Of a stretch of DNA of 32,893 bases, positions 6,126-13,652 are shown piece by piece (within the stretch, counting starts at the first letter, position 1; every line of letters starts with the position of its first letter). This DNA is from Actinoplanes oryzae. Lineage in GTDB: Bacteria; Actinomycetota; Actinomycetes; Mycobacteriales; Micromonosporaceae. The translations under genes and the position numbers were made by a program. Under the pieces are notes generated by a model. The model saw only the letters and a program-made list of their open reading frames with translations, ran no database searches and was not told the DNA's origin. The DNA lies in the NCBI RefSeq assembly GCF_030757795.1, contig NZ_JAUQWH010000097.1, positions 1-32,893 on the forward strand, in the 5' to 3' direction.

Positions 6126-7425
6126 AGAAGTCCGGGTAGGTCTTGGCGACGCAGCCGGGGTCCTTGATCTCGATGCCGGGCGCGCGCAGGCCGAGGAGGG
6201 CCAGGCTCATCGCCATGCGGTGATCCTCGTACGTCTCGAAGGCCGTCGGGCGCGGCGTCCCCGGGTGGATCGTGAAGCCGTCCTCGTCCTCGATCGCGTC
6301 GATGCCGGCCCTGCGGAGCTCGGTCACCACGGCGCCCACCCGATCGGTCTCCTTCCCGCGGATGAAGCCGATGCCGCGGACCCGGGTCGGCGAGTCGGCG
6401 AAGACCGCCACCGCGGCGAGCGTCTGCGCGGTGTCCGAGATGTCGGCCATGTCGACGTCGACCCCCCGCAACCGGCCGGTGGAGGTCACTGTCATGGACG
6501 AGGCATCCCGCGTCACGGTCGCGCCCATCCGGGCCAGCACGTCCGCGAAGGCCACGTCGCCCTGCAGGCTGCCGGATCCCAGCCCGGAGATCGTGATCCG
6601 GCCCCCGCCGACGGCCGCGGCGCCGAGGAAGTAGGAGGCCGCGCTCGCATCGGGCTCGACCGCGTAGTGGGCCGGCACGTACGAGCCGGGCTCGACGCTC
6701 AGGTCCGACACGGTCACCCCGAACGCCGCCATGACGGCCTCGGTCATGCGCACGTACGGCACCGAGACGAGCGGCGACGTGAGGATCACCCGCAGCCCGT
6801 CGCGCATCAGCGGGCCCGCCATGAGCAGCCCGGACAGGAACTGGCTGGAGATGTGCCCGCTGACGGCGACCTCGCCCCCGGCGGCGGGCCCGGTGACCGC
6901 GGCGGGCAGAAACCCGGAGGTGGACCCGGCAGCGGCGGGCAGAAACCCGGACGTGGACCCGGCAGCGGCGGGCAGAAACCCGGACGTGGACCCGGCAGCG
7001 GCGGCAGACGGGAAGCCGGACGACTCCACGACGGCCCCGGCCTGGCGCAGGGCGTCGAGGACCGGGCCGAAGGGTCGCGCGCGGAGCTGCGGCGTGCCGT
7101 CGACCACGGTACGGCCGGGAAGCAGCGCGGCCACGGGCAGGACGAACCGGGACGTCGTGCCGGACTGGCGGGCGTCGACCGTACCGGCGGACAGGGAACC
7201 TCCGGTGACCTGGACCATGCCGCCGGACACGGAGACGCGGGCGCCCAGCGCCGTCAGGGCACCCATCATGGCGTGGGTGTCGTCGGCGAACAGCGCGCCG
7301 GTCAGCGTGGACGTGCCCGGGGCGAGCGCGGCGCACAGCAGCGCGCGGTTGGTGATGCTCTTGGAGCCGGGCGGCCGTACGGTGGCGTCCAGCGGACCGG
7401 TCAGCGGCGTAACGGGTTGCGACAT
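6097..7425 (-). CDS. aroA: 3-phosphoshikimate 1-carboxyvinyltransferase (EPSP synthase)
   Basis: This enzyme joins shikimate-3-phosphate and PEP to make EPSP, the sixth step of the shikimate pathway. With the ATG at 7425 the protein has 442 residues. Diagnostic motifs are present: PPGSKSITNRALL near the N-terminus, RQSGTTSRF, RPFGPVLDALRQAGAV, SSQFLSGLLMAGPLM, and DHRMAMSLALLG near the C-terminus. Residues of roughly 132-176 hold an unusual expansion in which the 11-residue unit AAAGSTSGFLP is repeated three times after a degenerate copy. The frame is intact and all catalytic motifs remain, so the enzyme is probably active. It lies 51 nt after leuS, but a strong hairpin sits between them. The ribosome-binding site is weak (TGGGCGCT before the ATG). 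The 3' end overlaps the convergent regulator by 29 nt. Confidence 0.95.
   Translation of the reverse strand: MSQPVTPLTGPLDATVRPPGSKSITNRALLCAALAPGTSTLTGALFADDTHAMMGALTALGARVSVSGGMVQVTGGSLSAGTVDARQSGTTSRFVLPVAALLPGRTVVDGTPQLRARPFGPVLDALRQAGAVVESSGFPSAAAAGSTSGFLPAAAGSTSGFLPAAAGSTSGFLPAAVTGPAAGGEVAVSGHISSQFLSGLLMAGPLMRDGLRVILTSPLVSVPYVRMTEAVMAAFGVTVSDLSVEPGSYVPAHYAVEPDASAASYFLGAAAVGGGRITISGLGSGSLQGDVAFADVLARMGATVTRDASSMTVTSTGRLRGVDVDMADISDTAQTLAAVAVFADSPTRVRGIGFIRGKETDRVGAVVTELRRAGIDAIEDEDGFTIHPGTPRPTAFETYEDHRMAMSLALLGLRAPGIEIKDPGCVAKTYPDFFTDLERLRN
6899..6997. repeat. Three tandem 33-bp repeats inside aroA
   Basis: Units 6899-6931, 6932-6964 and 6965-6997 are identical apart from one G/C change in the first. 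A degenerate fourth copy follows at about 6998-7027. Because 33 is a multiple of three, each unit adds 11 codons (AAAGSTSGFLP) without disturbing the aroA frame. Confidence 0.95.
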
Positions 7426-7442
7426 AGCGCCCAGACAAGCAG

Positions 7443-7468
7443 AAAGGGCCCGCCGGAGCGGGCCCTTT
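7443..7468 (-). terminator. Terminator-like hairpin between leuS and aroA
   Basis: AAAGGGCCCGC (7443-7453) and GCGGGCCCTTT (7458-7468) form a perfect 11-bp stem with a four-base loop. It starts 8 nt after the leuS TAA. On the minus strand the stem ends in CCCTTTC, giving a short pyrimidine tail. The hairpin ends only 17 nt before the aroA ATG, so it either terminates leuS transcripts or limits read-through into aroA. Confidence 0.75.
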
Positions 7469-7476
7469 CCCAGCAC

Positions 7477-10299
7477 TTAGACGACGACGCTGACCAGCTT
7501 GCCCTGGACCACGATGACCTTGCGCGGCTCGCGGCCGGCCAGGCTCTCGGCGACGGCCTCCAGGGCGGCGGCGCGCACGGCGTCCTCGGCGGTGTCGGGC
7601 GCGACCTCGACGCGGCCGCGGACCTTGCCGTTGACCTGCACCGGGTAGGTCACCGACTCCGCGACCAGCTGCGCCGGGTCCGCGACCGGGAACTCCGCGT
7701 ACGCCAGCGAGCCCTCGTGCCCCAGCTTGCCCCACAGCTCCTCGGCCACGTGCGGCGCGAACGGCGACATCATCAGCACCAGCGGCTCGACCGCCTCGCG
7801 CGACACCGTGCCCAGCGGGGTCAGCGTGTTGGTCAGCTCGATCAGCTTGGCGATGGCCGTGTTGAAGCGCAGCTCCTCCATGTCGCCGCGGACGCCGTCG
7901 ATCACCCGGTGCAGCACCCGGCGGGTCTTCGGGTCCAGCGGCTCGTCGACGACCCGGTCGGCGCCGGTCTGCTCGTCGACGATCAGGCGCCACACGCGCT
8001 GCAGGAAGCGCTGGGAGCCGACGACCGCGCGGGTGTCCCAGGGGCGGGACGTGTCCAGCGGGCCCATCGCCATCTCGTAGACCCGGAACGTGTCGGCGCC
8101 GTAGCGCTCGGCCATCTCGTCCGGCGTGACGACGTTCTTCAGCGACTTGCCCATCTTGCCGTACTCGCGGGCGACCTCGACGTCACCGTGGAACCACTTG
8201 CCGTCCCGCTCGACGACCTCGTCCGCCGGCACCACGAAGCCACGCGCGTCGCGGAACGCGTACGCCTGGATGTAGCCCTGGTTGTACAGCTTGCGGAACG
8301 GCTCGAACGAGCTCACGTGGCCCAGGTCGAACAGCACCTTGTGCCAGAAGCGCGCGTACAGCAGGTGCAGGACGGCGTGCTCGACCCCGCCGACGTACAG
8401 GTCGACGCCGCCGGTGTCGCCCGCGCCCCGCGGACCCATCCAGTAGGCCTCGTTCTCCGGGTCGACCAGGCGCTTGTCGTTGCGCGGGTCCAGGTAGCGC
8501 AGCTCGTACCAGCAGGAGCCGGCCCACTGCGGCATGGTGTTGGTCTCACGCGTGTACGTCTTCGGCCCGTCGCCCAGGTCCAGCACGACCTCGACCCAGT
8601 CCTTCTTGCGCGACAGCGGCGTCTCCGGGTCGCTGTCGGCGTCCTCCGGGTCGAACGTGCGCGGCGAGAAGTCGTCCACCTCGGGCAGCTCGACGGGCAG
8701 CATGCTTTCGGGCAGCGCAACCGGCAGGCCGGTCTCGTCGTAGACGATCGGGAACGGCTCGCCCCAGTAGCGCTGCCGGCTGAACAGCCAGTCGCGCAGC
8801 CGGTAGGTGGTGGCGCCCTTGCCGTGCCCCTTCTCCTCCAGCCACGCGATCATCGCGGCCTTGGCCTCGACGACCTGCTTGCCGTTCAGGAAGTCGCTGT
8901 TGATCGCCACGCCGTCGCCGGTCCAGACACCCTCGTGGCCCTCGGGCGTCGAGATCGTGCGGACGATCGGCAGGTCGAAGGTCTGTGCGAAGTCCCAGTC
9001 GCGCTCGTCGTGCCCCGGCACCGCCATGATCGCGCCGGTGCCGTAGCCGGCCAGCACGTAGTCGGCGATGAAGATCGGGACCTGCGCGCCGGTGACCGGG
9101 TTGGTCGCGTACGCGCCGGTGAACACGCCGGTCTTGACCTTGGCGTCGGCGGTCCGCTCCTCCTCCGTCTTGGCCGCGGCCTGCGCCCGGTACGCGGCGA
9201 CGGCCGCCTCGGGCGTCGCATGGCCACCGGTCCAGGCGTCCTTCGTGCCGGCGGGCCACTCGGCGGGCACGATCGTGGAGACCAGGGCGTGCTCGGGGGC
9301 CAGCACCATGTAGGTCGCGCCGAACAGCGTGTCGGGCCGCGTGGTGAACACCTCGACGACGTCGCCGCCGTCCATCGGGAAGCCGACGTGGGCGCCCCGG
9401 GACCGGCCGATCCAGTTGCGCTGCATCAGCTTGACCGGCTCGGGCCAGTCCAGCGCGTCCAGGTCCTCGACCAGGCGGTCGCCGTACTCGGTGATGCGCA
9501 TCATCCACTGCTTCAGCGACCGCTGGAAGACCGGGAAGTTGCCGCGCTCGCTGCGCCCGTCCGGCGTGACCTCCTCGTTGGCCAGCACGGTGCCCAGGCC
9601 GGGGCACCAGTTGACCGGGGCCTCGCTGACGTAGGCCAGGCGGTAGCCGTTGACGACCTCGCGGCGCTCGACGGCGGACAGCGCGGACCACGCCCGGCCG
9701 CCCGGGACGGCGCGCGTGCCGGCCTCGAACTCCGCGATCAGCTCGTCGATCGGCCGGGCCCTGCGCCGCTCCCGGTCGAACCACGAGTTGAAGACCTGCA
9801 GGAAGATCCACTGGGTCCAGCGGTAGTAGTCCGGGTCCGTGGTGGAGAAGGAGCGCCGCTCGTCGTACGCCAGGCCCAGCTTGCGCAGCTGCGTCCGGTA
9901 GCGCTCGACGTTCTTCGCCGTCGTGGTGGCCGGGTGCGTGCCGGTCTGCACCGCGTACTGCTCGGCGGGCAGGCCGAACGCGTCGAAGCCCATCGGGTGC
10001 AGCACGTTGAAGCCGGTCATCCGCTTGTAGCGGGTGTAGGAGTCGGTGCCGATGTAGCCCAGCGGGTGCCCGACGTGCAGGCCCTCACCCGACGGGTACG
10101 GGAACATGTCCTGCACGTGCAGCTTCGGCGCCCCGGCGCGCGGGTGCTCCGGGTCGGCCAGCTCGCCGGCGGGGTTGGGCGCGTGGAAGGTGCCGTGCTC
10201 GGCCCAGTACGCCTGCCAGCGCGGCTCGATCTCGTTGGCCGTCGCGGCCGTGTAGCGGTACGGCGGGACGTCCGCGCCGACGTTCTCGGACTCGCTCAT
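7477..10299 (-). CDS. leuS: Leucyl-tRNA synthetase
   Basis: This class Ia aminoacyl-tRNA synthetase charges tRNA-Leu in the cytoplasm. The product has 940 residues from the ATG at 10299 (MSESENVGADVPPYRYT); an in-frame ATG at 10308 would add three. The HIGH signature appears as HVGH in PYPSGEGLHVGHPLGY, and the KMSKS loop as KMGKS in YGKMGKSLKNVV. The CP1 editing domain is recognisable in between by VFTTRPDTLFGATYM and GYGTGAIMAVPGHDERD. The C-terminal anticodon-binding and Leu-specific parts run to the TAA. A leader with a leucine-rich peptide and an intrinsic terminator precedes the gene, so expression is probably controlled by attenuation. Only a short GAG precedes the chosen ATG. Confidence 0.96.
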   Translation of the reverse strand: MSESENVGADVPPYRYTAATANEIEPRWQAYWAEHGTFHAPNPAGELADPEHPRAGAPKLHVQDMFPYPSGEGLHVGHPLGYIGTDSYTRYKRMTGFNVLHPMGFDAFGLPAEQYAVQTGTHPATTTAKNVERYRTQLRKLGLAYDERRSFSTTDPDYYRWTQWIFLQVFNSWFDRERRRARPIDELIAEFEAGTRAVPGGRAWSALSAVERREVVNGYRLAYVSEAPVNWCPGLGTVLANEEVTPDGRSERGNFPVFQRSLKQWMMRITEYGDRLVEDLDALDWPEPVKLMQRNWIGRSRGAHVGFPMDGGDVVEVFTTRPDTLFGATYMVLAPEHALVSTIVPAEWPAGTKDAWTGGHATPEAAVAAYRAQAAAKTEEERTADAKVKTGVFTGAYATNPVTGAQVPIFIADYVLAGYGTGAIMAVPGHDERDWDFAQTFDLPIVRTISTPEGHEGVWTGDGVAINSDFLNGKQVVEAKAAMIAWLEEKGHGKGATTYRLRDWLFSRQRYWGEPFPIVYDETGLPVALPESMLPVELPEVDDFSPRTFDPEDADSDPETPLSRKKDWVEVVLDLGDGPKTYTRETNTMPQWAGSCWYELRYLDPRNDKRLVDPENEAYWMGPRGAGDTGGVDLYVGGVEHAVLHLLYARFWHKVLFDLGHVSSFEPFRKLYNQGYIQAYAFRDARGFVVPADEVVERDGKWFHGDVEVAREYGKMGKSLKNVVTPDEMAERYGADTFRVYEMAMGPLDTSRPWDTRAVVGSQRFLQRVWRLIVDEQTGADRVVDEPLDPKTRRVLHRVIDGVRGDMEELRFNTAIAKLIELTNTLTPLGTVSREAVEPLVLMMSPFAPHVAEELWGKLGHEGSLAYAEFPVADPAQLVAESVTYPVQVNGKVRGRVEVAPDTAEDAVRAAALEAVAESLAGREPRKVIVVQGKLVSVVV

Positions 10300-10342
10300 C
10301 GTCACCATCTCGTTCGGGTCAGCTCGCCTGTTCGAAGGACAC

Positions 10343-10367
10343 AAAAAAGCCCCCTTCACGAGGGGGC
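10343..10367 (-). terminator. Intrinsic terminator in the leuS leader (attenuator)
   Basis: On the minus strand GCCCCCT, a five-base loop and AGGGGGC are followed directly by six T residues (10348-10343). This is a textbook rho-independent terminator, and it lies 44 nt upstream of the leuS start, between the leucine leader peptide and the gene. A terminator there only makes sense as a regulated attenuator. Confidence 0.85.
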
Positions 10368-10371
10368 GCCA

Positions 10372-10392
10372 CGCTGGTCGGGATCGACCGCG
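10372..10392 (-). other. Leader hairpin between leucine peptide and terminator
   Basis: CGCGGTCG (10392-10385), loop ATCC, and CGACC-A-GCG (10380-10372) form an 8-bp stem with one bulged A. It begins 3 nt after the leader-peptide stop codon, so a ribosome finishing the peptide would cover its 5' arm. It may be the pause or competing hairpin of the attenuator. I could not see an unambiguous antiterminator by eye. Confidence 0.45.
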
Positions 10393-10395
10393 CGG

Positions 10396-10425
10396 CTAGC
10401 TAAGAAGCAGCGAGCTGAAAGCCAT
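10396..10425 (-). CDS. Leucine leader peptide MAFSSLLLS
   Basis: A 9-codon reading frame with start ATG (10425) and stop TAG (10398-10396) encodes MAFSSLLLS. Three consecutive leucine codons (CTG CTT CTT) sit just before the stop; CTT is a rare codon in such GC-rich DNA. A TACTAT -10 box ends 6 nt before the ATG, so the peptide is probably the first thing on a leaderless transcript. An intrinsic terminator follows 28 nt after its stop, and leuS comes next. In ribosome-mediated attenuation, stalling at these codons when Leu-tRNA is scarce would favour read-through into leuS. The role is inferred from this layout. Confidence 0.7.
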   Translation of the reverse strand: MAFSSLLLS

Positions 10426-10431
10426 GCGGAG

Positions 10432-10437
10432 ATAGTA
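10432..10437 (-). promoter_or_regulatory. -10 box of the leuS leader transcript
   Basis: TACTAT on the minus strand matches the TAnnnT actinobacterial -10 and four of six positions of TATAAT. It is 6 nt from the leader-peptide ATG, implying a leaderless transcript. The -35 position (about 10455-10460) falls inside the arm of the upstream terminator and shows no good hexamer. Confidence 0.5.
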
Positions 10438-10450
10438 CTCCCCGCGGGAA

Positions 10451-10480
10451 GGCCCCGGCGACTGGTATGCCGCCGGGGCC
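10451..10480 (-). terminator. Terminator after the M36 protease gene
   Basis: GGCCCCGGCG (10451-10460) and CGCCGGGGCC (10471-10480) are a perfect 10-bp inverted repeat with a 10-nt loop. It starts 8 nt downstream of the protease stop codon. On the minus strand the stem is followed by TTCC. It separates the protease from the leuS transcription unit. Confidence 0.8.
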
Positions 10481-10487
10481 GTCCGCG

Positions 10488-13382
10488 TCAGGCCGCGGGG
10501 GTGCCGTAGACGGAGAGCTCCGCCGAGTCGACCCACGAGCAGCCGCTGTAGCCGAGCGAGCAGTCCAGACCGTAGTCCGCGAGCTGCGTGCCGAGCATGG
10601 TGTAGCGGATGAACTTCACCCCGGTGCCGGTGCCGGCCGCGAGCGGCACGGTGGTGGCCTGGAGCTGCTCCGGCGTGAAGTGACCCTCGGCGGCCACGGC
10701 CCAGGCGCTGCCGTCGGCCGAGGTCTCCACCCGGTAGTCACCCGTGGCGGCGCTGGCGTCGTCACCGCAGATGTTCGACGGGTTGATCGACAGCTCGGCC
10801 ACGTCCACCGCGGCCGGGAGCTGCGCGATCATCCAGCGCGGCTCGATCGCCGTGGTGGTGCCGCCGCCCGGGCGGACGCCGTCGGAGCTCCAGCCGGTGG
10901 TCTGCCCCTGGTCGATCATCTGGTTGGTGCCGCAGCCGTACGGGTTGCCGTCCAGGCCGTTGAAGTCCACGACCGAGCCGCCGCCGCTGGAGGCCGCCCA
11001 GTCCCGGCGCAGCGCCCAGTTCTGCGTGGCCGCCCTGCCGACCTTGACCGTGGCGACCTGCTCGTCGTAGCCGCCGCCCTTGGCGTACACCTTGGGGTAC
11101 GTGCCCTGGATGATGTTGCTGATCGTGTACTTGCCGTTCGCCGCCGTGGTGGCGACGTAGCTGCCGGCGAAGCCCGAGTCGTGCCCGCCGAAGCCGACGG
11201 TCACCCCCGCGACGGCGGCGCCGGTCGCCGAGTCGGTGACCGTGCCGGTGAGCGTGCCCCGGGGCGCGTTGGCCGCGGGCGGCAGGGAGAAGTCCTCGAC
11301 CGGCTCGACGTCGTTGCCGTCGACCGTGGCCGCGAAGTAGCCCATGCCCCGCTTGGCGAAGACCTTCCAGATCGCCGCGCTGTTGCGGCCGCCGTTGACC
11401 ACGCGGTCCGCCGCGAGGATCGAGTTGCGCTGGTCGAGGAACGACGGGTCCGCCGGGGACAGCTCCATGGCCCGGGTGACCAGGGACAGCGTCTTGCTGC
11501 TGCCGAGCGCCTGGCGCAGGTCCCAGAGGGTCTGCACCCAGATCTCGCCGTCGGCGTGCACCTCGGCGCCGCGGGTGGAGATCTTGCCCAGGTCCCCGTA
11601 CGTGAACCCGCCGGGACCGCTCGCCACGCCGCCCGCGCACGCGGCCGCCGTGCTGCCGACCGGGCAGTCGATGGCCTCGTACCGGATGGTGTCGCCGCCG
11701 GTGATGTACTCGCCGACCTTGACGTCGCCCACGGCCTTGGTGTCCTTCTCGATGCCCTGGGTGACCAGGTAGTCGAGCGCGTAGAAGTCGCTCCACGCCT
11801 CGCCCATCGAGCCGGCCTGCTGCGAGTTGAGGGTCGAGACCCCGTCGGCGTCGACGACGAGCCGGTTGCTCAGGCCGTGCGTGTACTCGTGGTAGATGAT
11901 GTCGGCCTCGTCACCCGAGTTGCCCGCGAGGAACGGTTCGCCGGGGGTGCTGGGGTCCGGCCACAGGTACATCTGCATGATCGGCGCGATGCCGTCCGGC
12001 GGCGTGTTCATGTTGGCGTTGTCGGTGTGGTCCGGGTCCGGCAGGCCGTTCATGGTGTTCGCGCCGTCGAGGGCCTGGGCCTGCACGGCGTCGCCGTCGG
12101 CCGCCTCGAAGTTGCCCGCCGCCCGGGTGAAGCCGATCGGGCCGGCCTTCAGGTGGTCGTGGAACTTGCTGATGTAGTAGAAGATCTGGGTCGCGTTCTG
12201 GCCCAGGTTCTTCTGCCACGAGTACGGCGTCTGCGGGTCCCACGAGCACTGGTACTGCGCGGAGCACAGCCCGCCCGCCTGCGCCGTGAAGTCGGTGAAC
12301 TTGTAGTCGAAGCGGCCCTTGCCGGTCGACGGGATCTCCTCGCCGGCGTTGGCGGCGTTGTCGTCGTTGAGGTCCGCGTAGACGTGCCCGGTCGAGCCGG
12401 AGAGCGTGGTGGCGCCCTTGGGCAGCCACTTGCTCAGGTCCACCTTCTTCTGGGTCCCGCCCACCGCGGCGCCCGGGTAGTACTCCCAGGCCAGGCCGCC
12501 GGCGCTGTCGCTGTGCTCGGCCACGGTGCTCTGCCGGTAGAGGACCTCGCCCGACTTGGCGGCGACGACGGAGACGTAGCCCTCGTCGACGGTGATGACC
12601 TGCCAGGCGAGCTGGGGACCGGTCTTGGTCTGGAACATGACCAGCTTCGCCGTACCGTTGTCGGTGAAGGTCGTGGTCTTGACCTTGTCGGCCGCCCGCT
12701 TGGTGACCTTGGCCGCCGAGTCGCCCTTCACGTCCCGCACCGCGGCGGCGCGCGCCTTCTCGGCCGTGATGCCGGCCGTGCCCGCGCTCGCCGGCAGCGC
12801 CGCGATCGGCGAGCCGTCGACCTGCACCAGGCGGCCGTCCTTGGCCACGTGCGCCTTGATGCCGTTGCCGAAGACCGCGACGCCGTCCACCGTCTGCTGG
12901 AAGCTCAGGTGGTGGGTGCCGCTGATGTCGACGTAGTCCTGGCGCAGCGTCAGGGCGTCCACCGCCGCGGCGCTCAGGCCGAAGACGTCGGTGTGCGCCT
13001 TGAGGTAGTCGCGGGCGATCTTCTCGGGCTTCTTCCGGCTGGGGCCGGTGAGGAAGCCGTCGAGCCGCGCGACGCGGCGCGGGGTTCCGGTGGCGCGGTC
13101 GATGTCGACCACGCCCTGGACGCCGAGGGAGTCGCGCAGCTTGCGGGCGCCGCTGCCCGCCTGCTCGGCCGCCTTGACGCGCTTCGCCGCCTCGGTGGTG
13201 CCGAGGTCGCCCTTGCCGGCGTTGATCGCCGTGCGCGAGTCGTAGTTGTCGGCGTGCAGCTCTCCGGGTGCCGCTGGTTCGACAGCGGCTGCCGGGCTGG
13301 GGGCGGCCTGCGCGGCGGTGGGCAGGAGCCCGGCCAGCAGCACGACGCTCGCGCCGGCAGCCCATCCAGTGGTGAATCTCAT
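10488..13382 (-). CDS. Secreted M36 (fungalysin-type) zinc metalloprotease
   Basis: A 964-residue exported endopeptidase. The ATG at 13382 has GGAGGG 6 nt upstream and opens a clear signal peptide ending near TAAQAAPS. An FTP/PepSY-like inhibitory propeptide follows, covering roughly residues 40-300. The catalytic domain carries H498-E499-x2-H502 (HEYTHGLSNR) and the third zinc ligand E528 in GEAWSDFY, exactly 30 residues after the first histidine, as in fungalysins. After the catalytic domain come a carboxypeptidase-regulatory-like beta domain (RGTLTGTVTDSATGAAVAGV, about residues 690-790) and a C-terminal discoidin-like domain ending in WVDSAELSVYG. Both are likely substrate or surface adhesion modules. 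The gene stands alone, with its own terminator and an AT-rich promoter region shared with the divergent moxR operon. Confidence 0.93.
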   Translation of the reverse strand: MRFTTGWAAGASVVLLAGLLPTAAQAAPSPAAAVEPAAPGELHADNYDSRTAINAGKGDLGTTEAAKRVKAAEQAGSGARKLRDSLGVQGVVDIDRATGTPRRVARLDGFLTGPSRKKPEKIARDYLKAHTDVFGLSAAAVDALTLRQDYVDISGTHHLSFQQTVDGVAVFGNGIKAHVAKDGRLVQVDGSPIAALPASAGTAGITAEKARAAAVRDVKGDSAAKVTKRAADKVKTTTFTDNGTAKLVMFQTKTGPQLAWQVITVDEGYVSVVAAKSGEVLYRQSTVAEHSDSAGGLAWEYYPGAAVGGTQKKVDLSKWLPKGATTLSGSTGHVYADLNDDNAANAGEEIPSTGKGRFDYKFTDFTAQAGGLCSAQYQCSWDPQTPYSWQKNLGQNATQIFYYISKFHDHLKAGPIGFTRAAGNFEAADGDAVQAQALDGANTMNGLPDPDHTDNANMNTPPDGIAPIMQMYLWPDPSTPGEPFLAGNSGDEADIIYHEYTHGLSNRLVVDADGVSTLNSQQAGSMGEAWSDFYALDYLVTQGIEKDTKAVGDVKVGEYITGGDTIRYEAIDCPVGSTAAACAGGVASGPGGFTYGDLGKISTRGAEVHADGEIWVQTLWDLRQALGSSKTLSLVTRAMELSPADPSFLDQRNSILAADRVVNGGRNSAAIWKVFAKRGMGYFAATVDGNDVEPVEDFSLPPAANAPRGTLTGTVTDSATGAAVAGVTVGFGGHDSGFAGSYVATTAANGKYTISNIIQGTYPKVYAKGGGYDEQVATVKVGRAATQNWALRRDWAASSGGGSVVDFNGLDGNPYGCGTNQMIDQGQTTGWSSDGVRPGGGTTTAIEPRWMIAQLPAAVDVAELSINPSNICGDDASAATGDYRVETSADGSAWAVAAEGHFTPEQLQATTVPLAAGTGTGVKFIRYTMLGTQLADYGLDCSLGYSGCSWVDSAELSVYGTPAA

Positions 13383-13410
13383 GTACGGCCCTCCATGCGG
13401 CCACGGCTGA

Positions 13411-13426
13411 ACGGGCTCGCGCCCGT
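13411..13426 (-). other. GNRA-capped hairpin in the protease 5' leader
   Basis: ACGGGC and GCCCGT form a 6-bp stem. On the minus strand its loop is GCGA, a stable GNRA tetraloop. It lies about 28 nt upstream of the start codon, in the likely 5' untranslated region, and could stabilise the mRNA. It could also be chance in GC-rich DNA. Confidence 0.35.
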
Positions 13427-13462
13427 CGATGCCCTTGATCGATTCACATGGAGCCAGGGAAA

Positions 13463-13488
13463 TCAATAAATGGGCGGTTCGTTATTGA
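13463..13488. promoter_or_regulatory. 26-bp inverted repeat, possible operator
   Basis: TCAATAA (13463-13469) and TTATTGA (13482-13488) are perfect 7-bp inverted arms separated by 12 bp, in an island of A+T unlike its surroundings. The site is in the 270-bp divergent gap between the M36 protease (-) and moxR (+), about 80 bp upstream of the protease ATG. A dimeric regulator contacting two successive major grooves would fit the spacing. The rest of 13383-13652 shows no open frame I can support. Confidence 0.45.
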
Positions 13489-13652
13489 AGCGGTATCAGT
13501 GACCGATTGACTACCAAACGCATCTCCGCTGGGCAGCCCCCTCGGCGAGTTGCTGTGACCGGGCTAACCTGTCAGGACGGGCGGTGAGCGCCCTTCGGTT
13601 TCCTTTCGGCGGCGTCGCTTAGAAAGGGGCCTGAACGACATGGAGGAGGCCC

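Noticed and set aside
10343..10425. T-box riboswitch for leuS
   Set aside because: GCGTGGCGCC before the terminator faintly recalls a T-box core, but there is no proper T-box consensus. The space from the upstream gene's terminator is too short for Stem I, and the leucine leader peptide explains the layout better.
6220..10509. Very long plus-strand open frame opposite aroA and leuS
   Set aside because: It is antisense to two genes with intact catalytic motifs, is rich in Arg/Asp/His/Gly/Ala/Val, and has no domain resemblance; it results from high third-position GC.
10467..13469. Plus-strand 1000-codon open frame opposite the M36 protease
   Set aside because: Antisense shadow of a gene with signal peptide, HEYTH motif and conserved domains; the shadow has biased composition and no motif.
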